The position numbers and the translations under genes were made by a program. Of a stretch of 64,000 nucleotides of DNA, positions 23,339 to 35,010 are shown one piece after another; position 1 is the first letter of the stretch, and every line of letters begins with the position of its first letter. The stretch is from positions 372,001-436,000 of the forward strand of contig JBDOQK010000024.1 in the NCBI GenBank assembly GCA_040437565.1, in the 5' to 3' direction. Source of the stretch: Albugo candida. Taxonomy: Eukaryota; Oomycota; Peronosporomycetes; Albuginales. The notes under the pieces were generated by a model. The model was given only the letters and a program-made list of their open reading frames with translations. It had not been told where the DNA came from and searched no databases.

Positions 23339-23524
23339 TCTGTTGCGAAGAATTGATAGTAATAGCACCGTAGTTCTAAAAATGGGGTCTCTTCGAGCTC
23401 TGATACAAAAGTACTGTATGATGGAATATGGCGATGTGTTATCATCGAAAGGGTGATGTGAATAAGAATCGACAGAGCCTGTAACAAGATGTAGCGAAGA
23501 GCAGGAAAATCCCACTTGTTGCAA

Positions 23525-24056
23525 GTGCTTGTGATATTGCTTTAGGAGCGCAATAGTATACTAATAACTCTGATGGAGAAGACGAGCAGTTCAGAGTACC
23601 TGCCTGATATGATATGCTCGGGAATTCTTACAAGTGATATCTATAATCTTCAATCTCAAGAAGAGAGGCTCAACTAGGAACAGCAGGCGGAAGACGATCT
23701 ATTGATGTGCTGGCGCAGAGTCTTGGATAGAGTCAGCATCCTACGCAAGCACAAGCGCCATAGGAAATTCTGCTGCATCCACCGCGATTTTGACGGATCT
23801 TCTCTCAGCGCCATGAAACAAGTCCTTTATATCGTCTGTTACCTTGCTATGAGAGACCTACTTCGATGCTAGTCCTGACACAATGCGCTTCAATGCCGAA
23901 TATCGATCCGTTGCAAATAGCTACTGAGAAGCGCACCTTATAAGATACGTAAAAGACCGCTTACTCCGTAATATAGCTCATGAGCGCAACACTTTGCATC
24001 CGTATACTAATTTCTTGTCATTTGTTGAAAAGATCTACTAATAAGGTGGTCTACCC
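23525..24056. other. Spacer upstream of MAD1; no gene recognised
   Basis: About 530 bases with several short broken frames; one plus-strand trace (RRVLDRVSILRKHKRHRKF) looks protein-like but is bounded by stops. I could not assign it to any family. The MAD1 promoter must lie in its last part. Confidence 0.5.
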
Positions 24057-26447
24057 ATGGACACTGATTATCAGAACGATTCATCGACTCTACAAATCTC
24101 ATTCCAGAGCGATGATATGAACGAACAAAGTACTACTATGTATCTACATGAATTCTAAAGTAAGGCTTACGTTCTGACTCGTAGCGTCTCGACAAGATAA
24201 TACTTCTAACAAGCGAAAACGCATTTGGTACGAGCAACCTTCTATTACACTCGGAAAAGTAAATGTTGCTCTTACGCGCTTCAATTACGAACATGACTGA
24301 AAATGGTTCCGTAGACCGTTAACGTAGAAACGACACAGATTTTGGGTGAGGCTGAATGCGAAAGATATCACAGCGAGATACACGTAGCGACGATTTCTCC
24401 GTTGTGTGGGCTCAAATGACATTTCGTTGGTAGAAACGGGACATTCAAATTGATAAACTTTATCGTCAGCTTCAGCTCGCGGTGGCCGAAGAAGAAGCTC
24501 TGCGCTTGGAATTAAAAGACGTGAAGAGCCATTTTTTGGATGAAAAGCTTGAGGCGGATAAAAAAGCGGTGGAATCTGATTCACGCGTACGTTTTTTGAC
24601 GACTCAGCTCCATGAATGGAAAGAGAAAGCTATGGAGAACGAAAGGATACTAATGACGCTGAAAAGACGAGCAAAAATGGAGGTGAGTCTATATCATGAC
24701 CAAAACTCGCGTCTTTTACAAAGCTTGCGGAATCAGAATGAGCTGTTACGCGGTGAACTTGAGGGTCTCAAGCAATCAGATAGTGCAGAATCAGTATGAC
24801 CTATTGATGGAACTGGATGCCTTTTTGTCTAAGCATTATAAACACAGGTACACTCGGGTACCATAGCCATGGTTGGCGAGTTACAAGCACAACTTAGAAG
24901 CAAAGAAAATGCATTGCAAAGGATGGAACAAACGCTAATCGATGCAAAAGAAACATTGGAAAGCGCAGAAACCGTTCGATTGCTAAACGAGAAGATCCAA
25001 AAGATGGAACTTGATGACAAAAAGCACAAAGAGGAGGTACGATAATGTATCAGTAGCAATACTGTCGACTCTGTCACTCTTGTGCCTGCAGCTGAAGAGC
25101 TTCATGGAAACTGCTAAGAATGCTGTTGTGATTAAAGAAAAATTATATCAAGCTCTGCAACAAGTGAAACATGCCGAAGACCGCAATACAACCTTGCAGG
25201 ATGAACTGGTAAAGAGTGTGCGCAGCCCGACAAATATCCGTTCTGATCTATCCTCTGCAGAGCATGCTGAAGGGCGTCGAAGAAACGCACAAAAGATTCA
25301 TCCATCAGTTCCATTCTATCGCACGAGATCCAGAAAGTGAGTAGTTTAGCTGTCGGCTCTAGCAAAGTTTCATTGCTAAGGGGATTGATGTCAGGCTGTA
25401 TTACGTTGGATGAACTGGAGAGAGAGCCCGGGCTTGCTGTACTCAAGCTATATAAAGCACATCAAGAAGAGCTTGAAAGCCTGACTTTCGAGAAAGGATC
25501 GTTGAAGATTGAGTTGCAGCGTGTTCAAAGGCAATCAGAAGCCGTGAGAGAGGAGGCAGAGGTGCTACGTCTTCGGGAGAAGGAATTAGAGGTCTCGGTC
25601 AAAAAAGTGGAATGCGAGGTTTTTACAGTCTCAATGGCGTGATATTTGTTAGAGAGCTTACTGTTTCTGTCTGCTGCAGCTTGCTGAACAGAAAAAGGCA
25701 GCCAAAAGCCTTCAGCATAAGAATATCGAGCTCGTAGAAATCTTGCAAACATACGCAAATCACGCCGCAAATGAAGTTGATCCGGCCCAGAAACCGCAAG
25801 AATTCGTATCCGTGCATCAATCACTCCAAAACGCCGCTAAAGAACCCACAGCTATTTCTCAAAAGGAGTCGGCATCAATCCAAAAAATGAATAATGTAAT
25901 GGAAAAGCGACTCCACGAAGCAAATGCGGAAGATTTACACCACGAAAAGCCAGTTGAGCGAAATGATTTCAATTCAGGAAGCACTAAAGTGCTGCATTTG
26001 GCTTTGAATCCAACAAGCGAACTACTTGAGCAGAAGCATTCAAATTCTTTGGAAAGTAGTGATCAAGTTGCAACGTTGAAAACAACGACGTCGTACGAGA
26101 CTGTAGAAGGCCAAAAGCTGCTGAATCAACGGCTCAAAGAAGTGTTTCGATCTCAAATCCAGCAATATCGTGAAGCAGTCTATCTCTTGACAGGATATAA
26201 GGTCGACCTCAACAAAGCGAACGGAGCCGAATTGTTGCGCTTGCGCTCCATGTATGCGGCTCAACGAGAGGACGAATTACTGGTTCGAATGGACAAGGCA
26301 GGGAATCTAGAGCTACTCGACACAGACTATTCCCGTCAGATCGATCAAAGAGTGCTAGAGTATCTCACAACGTGTCGCTCATTCCCTGCATTTCTTGGAA
26401 CACTTACTTTGCATTTATTTGAACGACAAACGTTTCAAGGGATTTGA
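24057..26447 (+). CDS. MAD1: Mitotic spindle checkpoint protein Mad1
   Basis: I read nine exons: 24057-24129, 24185-24258, 24315-24383, 24434-24793, 24848-25036, 25092-25208, 25261-25336, 25395-25618 and 25680-26447. All introns are GT..AG (50-61 nt) and phase-consistent, giving 649 residues. The chain is almost entirely coiled coil until the last 120 residues, which match the Mad1 C-terminal domain: QYREAVYLLTGYKVDL, LLRLRSMYAAQREDELL, LLDTDYSRQID, SFPAFLGTLTLHLFERQT. Known biology: Mad1 sits at unattached kinetochores and templates Mad2 activation to hold anaphase. The first exons are inferred from splice signals and phase only, so the 5' end is the least certain part. This is the only intact MAD1 here; truncated relics of its 3' end recur at 9, 32 and 38 kb. 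Confidence 0.88.
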
Positions 26448-28048
26448 TTCGTCGTAATTACGAGTAAATTTGACGGTTGTTTTCGCTCCTCATGGACACT
26501 TTCCAATCAATGTAGGCTTTATTATTGTAAGAGATTTCGTCCGTTAAAGTGTAGGATCACCACACGTTCTCCTGTAACCATGGGCCCTTCGTCTCTCAAG
26601 TGCTGATACTCAGCTGAGCACCGGTCGTTGCTATAATAGCTCGCGTCCAAAAGGTTGAACGTTGGACTGATTTGCACATGTTTTCTACGACTGAATGCAA
26701 GCGCGACGGTAGGTACAACAGAAAAGAAGAGATGCTAGTTATGTGGCAAGACGATACAGAAAGACAGCAGATCCAAGCGAGCTGTATAGAAGAGGATCTG
26801 TCACTGTGATAGACATCCTGGTCAACCCACCAGTGCGACATAATGCGTAAGCATCAGCGGCAGTTCACGTAGGAAGCAATCGATTGTTAAGGCATACTCC
26901 ATGCGATAAGCGCGAATTAGAAAGTTGGACGCTGACACCATTGTGCGTAAGAAGACGTAGTAGATAATAGAAAAGATGGGCGCCTTTGATAGCATTTTCA
27001 CAAATGCGCGGTGGAAGTACATTGGGTACTTTGAGACAACATAGCCTCGTTGAAATGATAGGTATATTGATAATGTTTTAAAGCGAAAGCGTTGCATCGG
27101 GCAATTCGCCTTTCTGAGTACAATGTTCCATTGCGATACTTTAACCAAGTGCTGATATATGCATCCTACTGGATTTGTCTATCACGTCATATCGCAAAAA
27201 TATATGCGAAATGTTCAAATATAGAACTAAAAAAATCATATCGTNNNNNNNNNNNNNNNNNNNNNNNNNNNNNNNNNNNNNNNNNNNNNNNNNNNNNNNN
27301 NNNNNNNNNNNNNNNNNNNNNNNNNNNNNNNNNNNNNNNNNNNNTGTGATAGACATCCTGGTCAACCCACCAGTGCGACATAATGCGTAAGCATCAGCGG
27401 CAGTTCACGTAGGAAGCAATCGATTGTTAAGGCATACTCCATGCGATAAGCGCGAATTAGAAAGTTGGACGCTGACACCATTGTGCGTAAGAAGACGTAG
27501 TAGATAATAGAAAAGATGGGCGCCTTTGATAGCATTTTCACAAATGCGCGGTGGAAGTACATTGGGTACTTTGAGACAACATAGCCTCGTTGAAATGATA
27601 GGTATATTGATAATGTTTTAAAGCGAAAGCGTTGCATCGGGCAATTCGCCTTTCTGAGTACAATGTTCCATTGCGATACTTTAACCAAGTGCTGATATAT
27701 GCATCCTACTGGATTTGTCTATCACGTCATATCGCAAAAATATATGCGAAATGTTCAAATATAGAACTAAAAAAATCATATCGTTTGTATCTTCGAGTAA
27801 AGAAATACAATATAAAATTCAAAGGATTCAATTTCTGATCGTCCAAGCGCACCTTTCGCATCGCTTCGAACAGTTGGTAATGCTGTCGTGCCATTCGATT
27901 TCTTAGTTTCTCTTGTAATTGATTACATGAGCAAAATCCACTGGTGCGTACATTGTGTGAGATAGAACTGATACTTTGGCACTCACTTTTGCTTTTTCCT
28001 TCAGAACGCCACGCAACCCGCTCTCAACTGCAAACTCTACAATCCTCG
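26448..28048. repeat. MAD1-to-secreted-gene spacer (module 3) with decayed minus-strand frame and false overlap
   Basis: The spacer is shared with modules at 9.5, 32.6 and 38.5 kb. The minus strand holds long open pieces (SIYLSFQRGYVVSKYPMYF; FLRELPLMLTHYVALV; HIFLRYDV), broken in every copy. Nearest the secreted gene, the minus strand reads LRNRMARQHYQLFEAMRKV, also seen in modules 1, 4 and 5. Bases 26805-27244 recur exactly at 27345-27784 across the N run 27245-27344, so 540 bases here are probably artefact. Confidence 0.65.
26805..27784. repeat. Exact 440-base direct repeat flanking a 100-N gap (likely false duplication)
   Basis: Copies 26805-26244+1000 are best stated directly: 26805-27244 and 27345-27784 appear identical and both abut the N run 27245-27344. 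It lies entirely within the spacer, so no gene count is affected. Confidence 0.92.
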
Positions 28049-29811
28049 ATGGCTCGTTCCAAGCTTCGATTTCAGCTTGTGTGTGTATGGGCACTGTGTC
28101 TGATGTGTCCTACTCTCTCTGAAGACCACCATACGTGCCTAGTGGAGACGGACGGAGAACCTGATGATCTGTATGCGTTGGCGCTAGCGGCAAAGGATGA
28201 AGAATTCATCAAAATGTGTGGAAAAGACTTGCACATATCTGTAATGTGGCCTTACAAAAAGAAGCTGGATACTTTGAAAGTTATTTTTCATTTCCTTGAA
28301 CCAAGGAGTTTACATATCTACGAGGGCGCGACTTCAGCAATTGATACATCGACAAATTTACCGGACCATAATCAGAAAATTGTCCAGGGGAATTCGCAAG
28401 CCAGTATAGCAATCACAAAGTTACTATCAACGAAGAAATCCATTTATATTTTGATTATTGGACCGTGCACCACCCTAGCGACAGGCATGAAAAATGTTAA
28501 AGGAAATGTACCATTTCAGGAGCATGTGAAAGAAATTTTTTGGCTTGGTGGTTTCAAGGAAGAAGGCAAGCAGTATATGACATCTTACAACTGGTATAGA
28601 GACATTGAGGCGACAGAATACATCCTACAAGACACGATACTTGCAAGCAAGATCACCGTTGTGATGTCAAGAGAATCTCATATGTACCATCCTGGTTTGA
28701 CACCTAATAACTTCCGGCCTTTCTATGAGAAGCTATCACATCTCGAGAACGATAAAGTGATGAGACATGTGAATTTAGCTCGAAGAGAATGGATGGAACA
28801 TTTTATGAAAAATAAAATTAAGCAAATTACAGATATCTCTTCACCGTTGGAAATAGATCTCGCGGATGAAGTGGATAAAACTCAGAATGTGTGCGCCGCA
28901 GACATCGTTGCTGCACTGGTCATGTTTCATCCAAAACTAGTAAAGGAAATGAAATTAATCGAGTACAAACTGCACACAACGAAAAAAAAAGAGACAGAAG
29001 CCTGGGATACGACTGAAGCTATCATTCTATCACCGCCTATGATCAAACATCCTATGACATTCGCCTCTCCAAATATCAATATGAAGTCAGGCATCTACAC
29101 GAACAAGTTCATCANNNNNNNNNNNNNNNNNNNNNNNNNNNNNNNNNNNNNNNNNNNNNNNNNNNNNNNNNNNNNNNNNNNNNNNNNNNNNNNNNNNNNN
29201 NNNNNNNNNNNNNNGTGATGTCAAGAGAATCTCATATGTACCATCCTGGTTTGACACCTAATAACTTCCGGCCTTTCTATGAGAAGCTATCACATCTCGA
29301 GAACGATAAAGTGATGAGACATGTGAATTTAGCTCGAAGAGAATGGATGGAACATTTTATGAAAAATAAAATTAAGCAAATTACAGATATCTCTTCACCG
29401 TTGGAAATAGATCTCGCGGATGAAGTGGATAAAACTCAGAATGTGTGCGCCGCAGACATCGTTGCTGCACTGGTCATGTTTCATCCAAAACTAGTAAAGG
29501 AAATGAAATTAATCGAGTACAAACTGCACACAACGAAAAAAAAAGAGACAGAAGCCTGGGATACGACTGAAGCTATCATTCTATCACCGCCTATGATCAA
29601 ACATCCTATGACATTCGCCTCTCCAAATATCAATATGAAGTCAGGCATCTACACGAACAAGTTCATCACTGAAATCAATGATATCGCGATCGACTATTCC
29701 AAGAAAAATACGCAACCGATACCGAACCTGTCGCCGCCGAAGGTGGGTCCCGTAGATGACAATTTCAAAAAATTTGTTCTTTATCTACTCGACCTATATT
29801 CACCCAAGTAG
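28049..29811 (+). CDS. Secreted nucleoside-hydrolase-like protein, metal-site motif kept; split by a false overlap
   Basis: The ATG at 28049 opens a signal peptide (MARSKLRFQLVCVWALCLM, cleavage near TLSED). Coding runs to 29114, meets a 100-N gap, and bases 28661-29114 are then repeated exactly at 29215-29668 before new sequence to the stop at 29811. Dropping the repeat gives a continuous frame of 402 residues. Family marks: TDGEPDDLYALAL (cf. the DxDxxxDD metal site of IU-type nucleoside hydrolases), LIIGPCTTLAT, VKEIFWLGGF, YNWYRDIEATEYIL (cf. the N..xDxEAA substrate loop) and CAADIVAALVMFHP. These enzymes cleave the N-glycosidic bond of nucleosides. Inference: an extracellular nucleoside or nucleoside-like substrate binder, possibly catalytically active. 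It lies directly downstream of intact MAD1. Confidence 0.8.
28661..29668. repeat. Exact 454-base direct repeat flanking a 100-N gap (likely false duplication)
   Basis: Bases 28661-29114 and 29215-29668 appear identical and flank the N run 29115-29214. The right-hand copy carries a seemingly separate 198-residue frame that is just the 3' part of the same gene. Confidence 0.93.
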
Positions 29812-30101
29812 CCAGGGTCAGAAGCAACTAGCTAAAGGCATAATAACAAGTGTTTCTTTCTCTTCCCTCGTCCATGCCCTACGCACCTTCCTTGCACACT
29901 TTTGCGAGCATAAGTTGACCCAGTAAACCTTGTATCCAATTAATTGCTCATGATCATTTCGCGAGTGAGCCATCCATATCGATTTTTGTACCCCATGCAT
30001 CTTGTATCCGTATCATTCAGATGCAGGGAGTCTGAATAGACCTGGAACAGCTGCATCATTTGATAAGAATACATTTATTACCACTATATCCAAAAGAAAG
30101 A

Positions 30102-30201
30102 NNNNNNNNNNNNNNNNNNNNNNNNNNNNNNNNNNNNNNNNNNNNNNNNNNNNNNNNNNNNNNNNNNNNNNNNNNNNNNNNNNNNNNNNNNNNNNNNNNN
30201 N
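30102..30201. other. Assembly gap (100 N), no flanking overlap
   Basis: The flanks (ATCCAAAAGAAAGA left, CATCGAAGCAGCGAAGG right) share no sequence, so the true gap size is unknown. Confidence 0.85.
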
Positions 30202-30291
30202 CATCGAAGCAGCGAAGGTGGCATGCATTGCTGAAAGTTGGGTCTGATGAGTTGAAGTGTGATTTTATTGTATTAAATTCCGTTGCATCTA

Positions 30292-30460
30292 TTCAGATTA
30301 ATCAGAGGCCCCTATTTCCATAAATTTATGAAGGGTGGGGCTGGATAACGATTCTCGTAATTTTATTTTATTTACTCTGTTATATTTGTTTAAACCAATC
30401 AGAGGCCACCCATCTATTAATTTATGGAGGCTGAGGGCTGGTTAGCGGCTCCCTTTTAAA
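30292..30460. repeat. Pair of related ~60-base repeats with internal palindromes
   Basis: Unit 1 (about 30298-30357) and unit 2 (about 30398-30458) share AATCAGAGGCC at the left, an ATTTATG(A/G)AGG core and GGGCTGG(A/T)TA(A/G)CG at the right. In unit 1 the core CATAAATTTATG is a perfect 12-base palindrome inside a C-rich/G-rich arm pair (CCCCTATTTC against AAGGGTGGGG), so it could form a hairpin. They may be a small non-autonomous element or a solo structured motif; no target-site duplication was identified. Confidence 0.5.
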
Positions 30461-32089
30461 TTCTTACGATAGATCTTGTACTCAGTATTATCTGATACCA
30501 ATTTCGAAGTAATTACAGGAATACTCAATTCAGCAGTGGCTGACCAAATCCTCCTTCTTTCCTTCTTGACAACGCGTCTGTATTCGAAAATCGGCACAAG
30601 TAATCGAAAAGAAGCACTTCGTTTCTATAAGTTGCAGTCAAATGATCACAAAGTGTATTTACTGCGTCACCGGTTGGAAAAATGAGAGAAAAGAAGAAAA
30701 TGTGAAGTATGTATCTCGCTAGCGGAATGAGAGTTGCAGCTGAATGTTTGGGAGTTGGATTGTGGCGACACTTCAAATCGGAGCGAAAACGGAGTTGTGT
30801 ACTTGTTGGGCACCGATTTGGTTTGATAGTAAAAATGCGCACGGAATACAGAACGAGCTAATCGTCACATCCATGCTATCTGATGGAGAATCAACATGGG
30901 AAGTAGTCTCTATGTAGTCGCCTTTCAACACAGCATCATGCACACGAGTACTCTCGAAATTTGAAGGCGTGGTGGCAAGCTACAAGTTACGAATGGAATA
31001 CAGGGAATGCAGAAGAAAGTATGGATTGAGGAACAATACTGATCGATTCTCTTGGATGTTTTCACTCTTTTTTTCCTGCGCCTGTATCTACGCTGCCGCT
31101 AAAACTATGACAGACACGCTGTTGGGATTAAGGAAGAGTCATTGACCCACAAAAGGTTTGCTTACAATTGAATCCGGACACAATTATACGCGTTAGAGCA
31201 TCCTTTCGACGAAATTCGAATTGCATACGTTCAATTCCGGATTTTCTCACTGATAGTCTATCTGGATGCACGTGTAGCACATGACACCGGAGAAGAAGAT
31301 GACTGCATTAAGAGGTGACATCGAGCACCGTTTACGTATGGCTCTCAATCACGGATCGCCTACTATAAGAGGACAAAGATTGCAGACGCTCCAGTCGCTT
31401 ATTCTCGTCGAGATGATATTACTTTCCGGAATTGGGTTGGCCTTTGGTGGGTGGCAACATTGTTTCCAAGTCACCTCACGCGCAGTAACCGTCCTCGCAG
31501 GATTTGTGATTGACGTGGAAGGTATGGGATAGCATATCGCTCTTGCAAACTGGCGGAATACAACTCACTCGGGTCCGATTCCGTGGTATCAAGGTCGTTC
31601 GACGAGGAAGTTTGGTTCTTATACAACGTCAAGTCAAACAGAATAGTGGATCGAAGAACACAAGCTTGCTTTTGCGTGAACATCGAACAGGTCAGAAGAT
31701 GTATCAATCACATTGATGTTCGACGCTTATACGTCAAGATATTACTTGAACGACGAGGTGCAGCTGCATTTGAGAGTCTCGTTCATCTATACGCACTCAC
31801 TCCAATTTGGTCCCATCTAATGCATGGATGAAGTGTTTTTTGGAACGTCGAAGAAATAAGGACCTTCTGATCATCAATATCGGACAATTCCACGATGTAC
31901 AAAACCCTGTCCTCCTCTGGCAGTTTCTAAGCCGTGCTCGCCGCTGATAGAGATCGGTACGTTCTGAGGATATCTTGAATACGCGAATGGTGTGGGTATT
32001 AAGCTGCACTACGGTCAACGGCAATTCAAAGGTATTACGAAACCAAGCAAAAAACACTGTATTGTGTCAAGGAGCTCATTTCACACAGG

Positions 32090-32560
32090 GCGGGAATGCT
32101 GTTCGAAGCCATTGGAGATCGAATACAGATCTTACTGCAATGCAGCAAACGCATGTATAGAAGGAAACCCGTGCAGCTGAGTGGTGCAAAAGAAGCTCAA
32201 CAAAATGTCTCCACATGATCGTATGGAGCACACGGACAAGTAGACGCATTGAGTCGGAACACAAGAAATGAGGATGTCTGGCATAGATACCAATCAAGCG
32301 TTCTACGTTTGATTCAATGTGTACGGCTCCAATGGACGACGAATTGTTGCCCTTGTCATCAATGATGTGGCTCAAATAGACGACGAAGGGATGTGGAGCC
32401 ACTCGATAGCGACTATTGTCGTCAGATGGATTCATCTCACTACCTGTCGATGATGCTCTGCTTTTCGTCGACTCTCAGTTTGCATTTTTCGGAGAAACGT
32501 GCTTTGTCCGAAATGGCAATAGGTACTAATTACATATCGCGCGACTCTTTCAATTCAACT
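32090..32560 (+). pseudogene. Decayed MAD1 3' fragment (module 4)
   Basis: It shares TACTGCAATGCAGCAAACGC and the following GTGCAGCTGA block with relics at 8.95 and 38 kb, then a shortened version of the SMYAAQ..DE block and CACTCGATAG..TCGTCAGATGGATT. A stop lies just before the conserved block and part of the block is missing. The fragment is too decayed to encode Mad1 function. Confidence 0.65.
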
Positions 32561-32689
32561 TTGAATTGAGTCACGGGTTCTGATCGTATAAGTAAAAGGA
32601 GCGTAAGAAGTCTGTTGTATTGTTGCGTTCCTCGATAGTCTTGGACGCTTCTTTATCAAAGTTCTTTTCCGAAGCTGTGCATCGTCTTT

Positions 32690-33577
32690 TCTCAAGTAGC
32701 ACACGTCAAGAACTTTTCAGACGTTGGACGCCATTTGAGATATTGTTTTGGAATTAATCCAAGCAAGACGCCACGTGCAAGAGGAAAAAGAAGCGCCCGT
32801 AACATGATGTGTACAAGGAAGATACAGACAGGCTGCAGATCTAAGCAAGCTGTCAAGAAAGGAGCTCTCCGTGATGAATAGCCATCCTGGTCAACACACC
32901 AGTGCGACATAATGCGTAATCAGCCACAAAATTCACGTAGGAAGCATCCAGCTCAGACGACTAAGAGTTGCGCTAAAGAGAAAAATGACCGGTAAGGTAC
33001 TGCTCAAATGTTGCGACGATAAAGAGAAATTGGACGCTGACGCATTTGTGCGTAAGGAGGCGTAGATGAGATGCGCACTTTCGATAGCAATTACACACAT
33101 GGTTGGTAGAAGTACAACCGGTACTTCAAGACCACATAGCCGCATTGAAATGATAGGTGCATTAATAATGTTTCAAAAACAAAAACGTTGCAAATCGATT
33201 CATAGAATCCATTCCCAAAAATGGATAATCCGCCTTTCCGCTTGCGATATGGGGCTCGATTACGATACTTCAACAAAGGTCTAATGTATGCGGTCTACTG
33301 CATTTCTTCATCACGTCATATCGCAAGATAATATGCGAAATGTCTATATATAGAAGTAATAAATGATGTTGTGAGTTTTTTTGAATGACAAAACAAATTT
33401 TAAATTCACAGGATTCGGTTTATGATCGCACAAGTGCACCTTTCTCATCGCTTCGACCTGTTTGTAATGCTGTCGTGCTATTCGATTCCTTAGATTCCGC
33501 TGCAAATGATTACGTGTACACAGCGAGCAAAATCCATTGGTACGTGTTTGTGTGAGATTAAACTGATACTTTTGCAT
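32690..33577 (-). pseudogene. Decayed minus-strand frame in the module-4 spacer, family unknown
   Basis: The minus strand reads GFCSLCTRNHLQRNLRNRIARQ near 33.54 kb and, after a plausible ~65-base intron ending ATATATAG, continues in traces (FETLLMHLSFQCGYVV) shared with the spacers of modules 1, 3 and 5. Several stops separate the traces. The CxxC and basic helix-like start hint at a real former gene, but I do not recognise it. It runs divergently from the nucleoside-hydrolase-like copy at 33640. Confidence 0.45.
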
Positions 33578-33639
33578 TCACTTTTACTTTTGCTATCAAG
33601 AACGCAACCAAGTATCAACTGCACACTCTGCAACATCCG

Positions 33640-34549
33640 ATGGCTCATTCCAAACTCCGTTTCCAGCTCGTGTGTGTATGGGCACTTTGTCTGATGCGTT
33701 TCAACTATTGTCAAGTAGAAATAAGATGCATAGTGGCCATGGATCCCAAACAAGCTGCTGGATATCATGCGATGGCACTGTGGGCAAAGTCCGATTCATT
33801 CATTCAAGAATGTTCGGAGTACCTGTATCCACAACTCCTTGACTAAAGCTAAAACCATTCTGCGCCCAATATTCGAAGAGTCCCCTAAGAAGGTCAATTT
33901 GCACATCGGCACCGAGTATAATGATATTCTAAAAGCACTGCAATAATCCAGATCCGCTCGTATTTTGATCCTGGGATCGTATTAGGACGTGGCAAAAGTC
34001 TTTGAAGATTTTGGTCATGAAAACGTTGGGACTGTTGTGAAAGAAATCTTTTTGGCACGTTGGGATAAAGACAACGGTGCCCATGGTAAACAGCATAGCA
34101 CTTCTCGCACGGATATGGACATTAGATCTGTCAACTCAATCCTGCGAATTGGATCTCTGAAAGGCAAATTTCAAATTGTGGATCTACATACCAACGACAA
34201 GTACGCATCGATGATTTCAGACGAACATTTGCCACTGCTGTTCTACCACTTAGGGGACAGCAAAAATATTGCATTACAATATTTAGTCCTCTTGCGAACT
34301 CGTAGGGTGAGTCCTTTTTCTCCAAGGACCTTTCTTTCTTATCCAATTGAGAAACTAAGTTCCTCAGTCATCGTGGCTGCATTGGCGATGTTTTACCCCG
34401 ATGTCTTTAGAAGTACGGTAGATTCTGAATACGAATACAAGTGTGATGGCACAGGGGGAACGAAATTTACTGCGGCAACAGTAATCACTGGAATCCGCCA
34501 TTCGGAATTCGAGAAATTGGTTCTTGATCTGTTTAGAAAGTACAAATAA
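33640..34549 (+). pseudogene. Secreted nucleoside-hydrolase-like gene copy, broken
   Basis: The copy starts with a good signal peptide (MAHSKLRFQLVCVWALCLM) and closely follows the gene at 7218 (SDSFIQECSEYLY; VKEIFLARWD; SVIVAALAMFYPDVF; LVLDLF.KYK). A one-frame shift plus stops appear between about 33840 and 33990, so only an N-terminal 60-odd residues and a C-terminal 186-residue frame stay open. The active-site loop is already degenerate (CIVAMDPKQAAG), as in the 7218 copy, so loss of the metal site came before or without gene death. Confidence 0.75.
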
Positions 34550-35010
34550 GGTTGGTAAACAGGTGCGTGAACAAATTGGCCTCTGAAGGCTCATTTATTA
34601 AGTAGTAGAAGTCTTAATCACTGATTGTGACAAAGATGTTAGATTTGCATGTATCTTGAATGGTGCATGCACGTGCCAAACATCGATTAGAAGGTATCGG
34701 GGATATCTGCTTCGATGTCGTGTCAACAACTATCTCCAATGTGCACAAATAGAAGAAGCATTTGCAAAAGTAGGCAAAAAACCACATAATTGGACCATAC
34801 AATATATTGACTGTCAACAATAGCTTCCGCTTATTATCTTTTCTACGGGTCGACTTGGACCATATTAAACAAAAAAAAGTTCACGTGATCAGATCCCCAT
34901 ACCTTGCAATGATTCGACCACAACTGATTGAATGGCTACCGTGTATTGACGCATTTCTGACTCTGCTTGACGCTTTGAATGACGACTTCGCACAGTCGGA
35001 AATAAAAGCT

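Larger units (their letters stand above)
29812..32057. other. Degenerate intergenic region; no intact gene recognised
   Basis: About 2.2 kb with a non-overlapping 100-N gap (30102-30201), two related hairpin-forming repeats near 30.3-30.45 kb, and short frames with no recognisable domain (for example 30476-30685 ending SNDHKVYLLRHRLEK, and 31281-31532). Some pieces look like eroded coding sequence, but I could not assign a parent gene. Confidence 0.5.

Noticed and set aside
29215-29811. Separate 198-residue gene downstream of the 28049 secreted gene
   Set aside because: Its first 454 bases repeat the preceding gene's 3' part exactly around a gap; it is the tail of the same gene.
31281-31532. 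Plus-strand 83-residue frame with a hydrophobic stretch
   Set aside because: No signal-peptide-like start in context, no homologous copy in other modules, and it sits in eroded sequence; support is too weak for a gene call.
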